Source: Lachnospiraceae bacterium UBA3711
GTDB lineage: Bacteria; Bacillota; Clostridia; Lachnospirales; Lachnospiraceae
DNA length: 25,173 bases
Reading direction: 5' to 3'
NCBI GenBank assembly: GCA_002371345.1
Contig: DFHY01000040.1
Coordinates: 1-25,173 of the forward strand
Shown: positions 22,214 through 25,173 of the stretch, piece after piece
Position numbering within the stretch: the stretch's first letter is position 1
Layout of the letters: every line of letters starts with the position of its first letter
The notes under the pieces: generated by a model
What the model was told of the DNA's origin: nothing
Database searches by the model: none
What the model saw: only the letters and a program-made list of their open reading frames with translations
Made by a program: the position numbers and the translations under genes

Positions 22214-23527
22214 ATGCAAAGAATTGACGAACTGGTATTGTACCGCAGCCGGGAAGACCAGGTGCTCGGAGAGATCGCCCGTCTTCAGAAGGAGGTTCGG
22301 AGCTGTCCGGCAGAGGAGCCGGGCCGCTCGGAGCGCGTCAGGTCGTACTGCGGGCTTATGCAGGAGATGATCGATATCGCTCAGAATTACGGGTTTTCCG
22401 GAAATGTGTGGCACACATGGCTGACCTACTATCTGGTTTATCATGAGAACGCCTATTCCCGGGCCCACGAGATAAGGGACAATGTGCCCGGAGGCCTGAA
22501 CCCGATAGCTATGCATGACTTCGATATATTCAGGGAGCTTTTCTCGTATGATTTCTCGGACATCGAGAAGTATCTGGGAGTATCCATTTATCCGATGGCT
22601 GCCGACTATGAATTCGGAGGAGACGACAGAAGGCTGGCAAGCCGCAGGATCAGGGACAGGATCGAGGACCTCAGCAGGAAGCTCGCCTCCAGCCCCGACA
22701 CTGAGCGCTTCAAGAGTCATGTCGATGAGTTCTACAGAGACTTCGGATGCGGGAAGTTCGGGCTTCACAAGGCCTTCAGGATCATTCACGACGAAAATGA
22801 CCAGACCGTGATAGTGCCTATCACAAACATAGCGCATTTCAGGCTGGATGACCTGATCGGGTGCGATATCCAGAAGAAGAAGCTTCGAGAGAATACGGAA
22901 GCTTTCCTTGCCGGCAGGCGGGCAAACAACTGCCTGCTGTTCGGCGACGCGGGTACAGGCAAGTCATCCTCGATCAAGGGGATCCTGAATGAGTATTATT
23001 CCGAGGGTCTCAGGATCATAGAGGTGTATAAGCACCAGTTCCGTGACCTGGTGAATATCCTCGCGCAGATCAAGAACAGGAACTACCGGTTTATCATCTA
23101 TATGGATGACCTGTCATTTGAGGAATTTGAGACAGATTACAAGTATCTGAAGGCGGTTATCGAGGGAGGCCTTGAGAAGAAGCCGGAAAATGTGCTGATC
23201 TACGCGACAAGCAACAGGCGGCATCTTGTCCGTGAGAATTACGCGGACAAGGAGGGGGATATCCGCTCAGACATGCACACCTCGGATACAGTGCAGGAGA
23301 AGCTGTCACTCTCTTACAGGTTTGGCGTTACGATCTATTTCGGCGCACCTTCGAGAAAGGAGTTCAACCGGATTCTCAAGGGTATCTCACAGAGGGAGGG
23401 CCTCGATATTGATGAGGACAGGCTCTATGAGGAGGCCAACGCATGGGAGCTCAGCCACGGAGGGCGCAGCGGCAGAAGCGCGAAGCAGTTCATCGATCAT
23501 CTGATCGGAACTATGGAGGGAGAATAA
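22214..23527 (+). CDS. DUF815 family AAA-type ATPase
   Basis: This 437-residue protein has an N-terminal helical region (1 to about 200) and a C-terminal ATPase domain with Walker A GDAGTGKSS (244-252), Walker B FIIYMDDLSFE (293-303), a sensor-like LIYATSNRRHL (328-338) and SLSYRFG (366-371), all as in DUF815 proteins. The family is widespread but its function is not established; a remodelling ATPase is the usual guess. No signal peptide or membrane segment is visible. It lies 18 bases after pheA and abuts the Ppx/GppA homologue without a gap, so the two are probably translated together. GAGG about ten bases upstream supports the start. Confidence 0.88.
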   Translation: MQRIDELVLYRSREDQVLGEIARLQKEVRSCPAEEPGRSERVRSYCGLMQEMIDIAQNYGFSGNVWHTWLTYYLVYHENAYSRAHEIRDNVPGGLNPIAMHDFDIFRELFSYDFSDIEKYLGVSIYPMAADYEFGGDDRRLASRRIRDRIEDLSRKLASSPDTERFKSHVDEFYRDFGCGKFGLHKAFRIIHDENDQTVIVPITNIAHFRLDDLIGCDIQKKKLRENTEAFLAGRRANNCLLFGDAGTGKSSSIKGILNEYYSEGLRIIEVYKHQFRDLVNILAQIKNRNYRFIIYMDDLSFEEFETDYKYLKAVIEGGLEKKPENVLIYATSNRRHLVRENYADKEGDIRSDMHTSDTVQEKLSLSYRFGVTIYFGAPSRKEFNRILKGISQREGLDIDEDRLYEEANAWELSHGGRSGRSAKQFIDHLIGTMEGE

Positions 23528-25072
23528 ATGGCTGTGAAAATATTTGCTTCTATCATGATCGGCTCGACCGAGACTGAGATGAAGCTCTATGAGGTCTCCG
23601 GCAGGAAGGGTTTTCATCTGTTTGACTGCCTGAGCTGCAGGATAGACCTCGGAAATGACGCGTACGAGCGCGGCACTCTCTCAACGGCAAATGTGGAGAG
23701 GCTTATAGAGACGCTCACAGAATACCGTTCGATAATGGAGGGCTACCATGTCGACAGTTACCGGATGGTGGGCACGAGCGCGCTCAGGGAGATCAGGACG
23801 GCGCTCATCACAAAGGATTATATAGAGCAGAAGACGGGCCTGGAGCTGACGATATTGTCAAACTCCGAGCAGAGATTTCTTGATTACAAGTCGATCGCGG
23901 CTCAGGCGCAGTCATTTGAAAAGGTGATCAAGAAGGGGACGGCCATCGTCAATATTGGCGGAAGCTCTCTTCAGATATCGGTTTTCGACAAGGACAAGCT
24001 GATAACCACACAGAATATCAGGATCGGAAGGATCACTACACGAAACAGGATCTATCCGCTGGCAAAGAACAATGAGCATTTTGAAAAACTCCTCAGGGAG
24101 CTGCTGGCTCACGAGATAGCGGGGTTTGAGAAGCTCTACCGGAAGGACCGCCAGATAAGCACCCTGATCGCGACGAATAAGGAACTCCAGCTTCTGTTCC
24201 GTTCACTCTATCCGCAGAGGGAGAGCCTTATCATAACCAGGCAGGAGCTGTCTGAGGCCTGCGGCCGGGTTGTGTCAATGATGCCTGACCAGATAGCCAG
24301 GAGCTGTTCGATTCCGGCTGAGTTTTCGATGTTTGTCGCGCCGTCGGCCGTCATCTGCCTCTTCCTGCTGGAGCATTTCGAGTCGGAGAGCGTATGGGTG
24401 CCGGAGATATCGATCGGTGACGGGCTTGCGTATGACTATGCGGTGGAGAACAAGGCTGTTTCATCCCCGCACGCATTTGACGAGGATATCATAGCGGCGG
24501 CCAGAAATATAGCAAAGCGTTACAAGTCCAATCAGGCGCATATACGTAATGTCGAATATCTGAGCCTGACGATATTCGACAAGACCAGGAAGGTTCATAT
24601 GCTTGGCAGACGCCAGCGGCTTCTGCTGCAGATATCCGCGATCCTTCACAATTGCGGAAAGTATATATCCCTCACGGATGTGTCCGACTGCGCCTATAAT
24701 ATACTTATGGCTACTGAGATCATAGGTCTGTCACACGCCGAGAGGCAGATCGTGGCCAATATCGTGCGGTTCAATACGGCCTCATTCAAGTATTATGACG
24801 CTCTTGCGGCGGTGAGCTCCGTTAGCCGTGAGGAATATCTGGTGATCGCGAAGCTTACAGCGATTCTGAGGGCGGCAAACGCGCTTGACAGGTCTCATAA
24901 TCAGAGGATTACCGATGTAAATGTGTCCGTTAAGGGCAAAGAGCTGATACTGTCGACTCAGAGCAATGATGACCTGACTCTTGAGAGGGGCGCTCTTGAG
25001 AGCGGGGATTCCCTGTTCGAGGAAGTGTTCAACCTGAAGCCGGTTCTGCGTCAGAAGAAGTCGGCGATGTGA
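23528..25072 (+). CDS. Ppx/GppA-type phosphatase homologue with C-terminal HD-like domain, motif residues altered
   Basis: The 514-residue protein has the two-part layout of exopolyphosphatase/(p)ppGpp phosphatase homologues: an actin-fold Ppx/GppA region (about 1-305) and an HD-type helical region (about 318-460). Family landmarks include GTSALRE, LSNSEQRF with Glu114, and IGDGLAYDYA. Several key acidic positions differ. The first phosphate loop reads IMIGST, with Met10 where the family has Asp. The second reads VNIGGSS, with Asn142 in place of Asp and Ser for a Gly. The HD pair is His374-Asn375. Catalysis may therefore be lost or changed, and a ligand-binding or regulatory role is an alternative. 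ATG 23528 follows the stop of the DUF815 gene directly, with GGAGGGAG as ribosome binding site. Polyphosphate involvement is inferred from the family only. Confidence 0.85.
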   Translation: MAVKIFASIMIGSTETEMKLYEVSGRKGFHLFDCLSCRIDLGNDAYERGTLSTANVERLIETLTEYRSIMEGYHVDSYRMVGTSALREIRTALITKDYIEQKTGLELTILSNSEQRFLDYKSIAAQAQSFEKVIKKGTAIVNIGGSSLQISVFDKDKLITTQNIRIGRITTRNRIYPLAKNNEHFEKLLRELLAHEIAGFEKLYRKDRQISTLIATNKELQLLFRSLYPQRESLIITRQELSEACGRVVSMMPDQIARSCSIPAEFSMFVAPSAVICLFLLEHFESESVWVPEISIGDGLAYDYAVENKAVSSPHAFDEDIIAAARNIAKRYKSNQAHIRNVEYLSLTIFDKTRKVHMLGRRQRLLLQISAILHNCGKYISLTDVSDCAYNILMATEIIGLSHAERQIVANIVRFNTASFKYYDALAAVSSVSREEYLVIAKLTAILRAANALDRSHNQRITDVNVSVKGKELILSTQSNDDLTLERGALESGDSLFEEVFNLKPVLRQKKSAM

Positions 25073-25085
25073 GAGAGGAATAGTT

Positions 25086-25173
25086 ATGGCGAAAAGTTCA
25101 TCTGATAAAAATACTCCCAAAAACGCTGCCGATAAGACTGCGGCGAAGCATATCGTAAAAGCCGCGGCAAAGA
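25086..25173 (+). CDS. Start of a Lys/Ala-rich protein, truncated by the window end
   Basis: The open frame from ATG 25086 runs off the window after 29 codons. AGAGAGG lies seven bases before the start, and the gap from the Ppx homologue's stop is only 13 bases, so it belongs to the same operon. The visible part is rich in Lys, Ala, Ser and Asn (MAKSSSDKNTPKNAADKTAA...) and resembles the basic tail of the DUF6465 protein at 216-851. It may be a basic extension on a larger enzyme; a polyphosphate kinase would fit next to a Ppx homologue, but nothing visible identifies it. Confidence 0.6.
   Translation, partial: MAKSSSDKNTPKNAADKTAAKHIVKAAAK

Overview
The window looks like chromosomal DNA of a fairly GC-rich, Gram-positive anaerobe of the class Clostridia, most probably Lachnospiraceae. 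The evidence is AGGAGG-type ribosome binding sites before most genes, a pyrBI pair with the zinc-binding regulatory chain, a DUF6465 protein with a Lys/Ala tail, a sortase-assembled pilus locus, and a DUF815 ATPase next to a Ppx/GppA homologue. The genus cannot be fixed from sequence alone. I see no tRNA, rRNA, CRISPR array, insertion sequence or phage gene.

Layout. (1) 216-851: Lys/Ala-rich DUF6465 protein, followed by a hairpin repeat and a terminator. (2) 1037-13874: a pilus or surface-adhesin locus read left to right from a near-consensus promoter. It holds a class C sortase, an LPITG backbone pilin, an unusual 763-residue ancillary protein that reads as two cell-wall proteins joined in frame, and a 2517-residue Cys-rich repeat protein that ends in BspA-type leucine-rich repeats and has no sorting signal. 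(3) 13920-18779: a complete branched-chain amino acid ABC transporter operon (binding protein, two permeases, two ATPases), with three hairpins between the binding protein and the first permease. (4) 18981-20350, minus strand: pyrB-pyrI, aspartate transcarbamylase. (5) 20685 to the window end: a tightly packed operon of a lone HicB-like protein, bifunctional chorismate mutase/prephenate dehydratase, a DUF815 AAA ATPase, a Ppx/GppA-HD homologue and the start of a further Lys/Ala-rich gene.

How the parts work together. The sortase should cleave the pilin at LPITG and join it through the Lys in the pilin motif; the two large proteins are the likely ancillary or tip partners. The liv operon imports Leu/Ile/Val-type substrates. 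PyrB/PyrI begins pyrimidine synthesis, and PheA commits chorismate to phenylalanine.

Most worth a second look are the fused ancillary protein with its shared membrane/signal segment, the unanchored Cys-rich giant protein, the Ppx homologue in which three acidic motif positions are substituted, and a hairpin element that occurs downstream of two unrelated genes in the same relative orientation. None of this proves a new system; the pilus locus and the altered Ppx are the best candidates.
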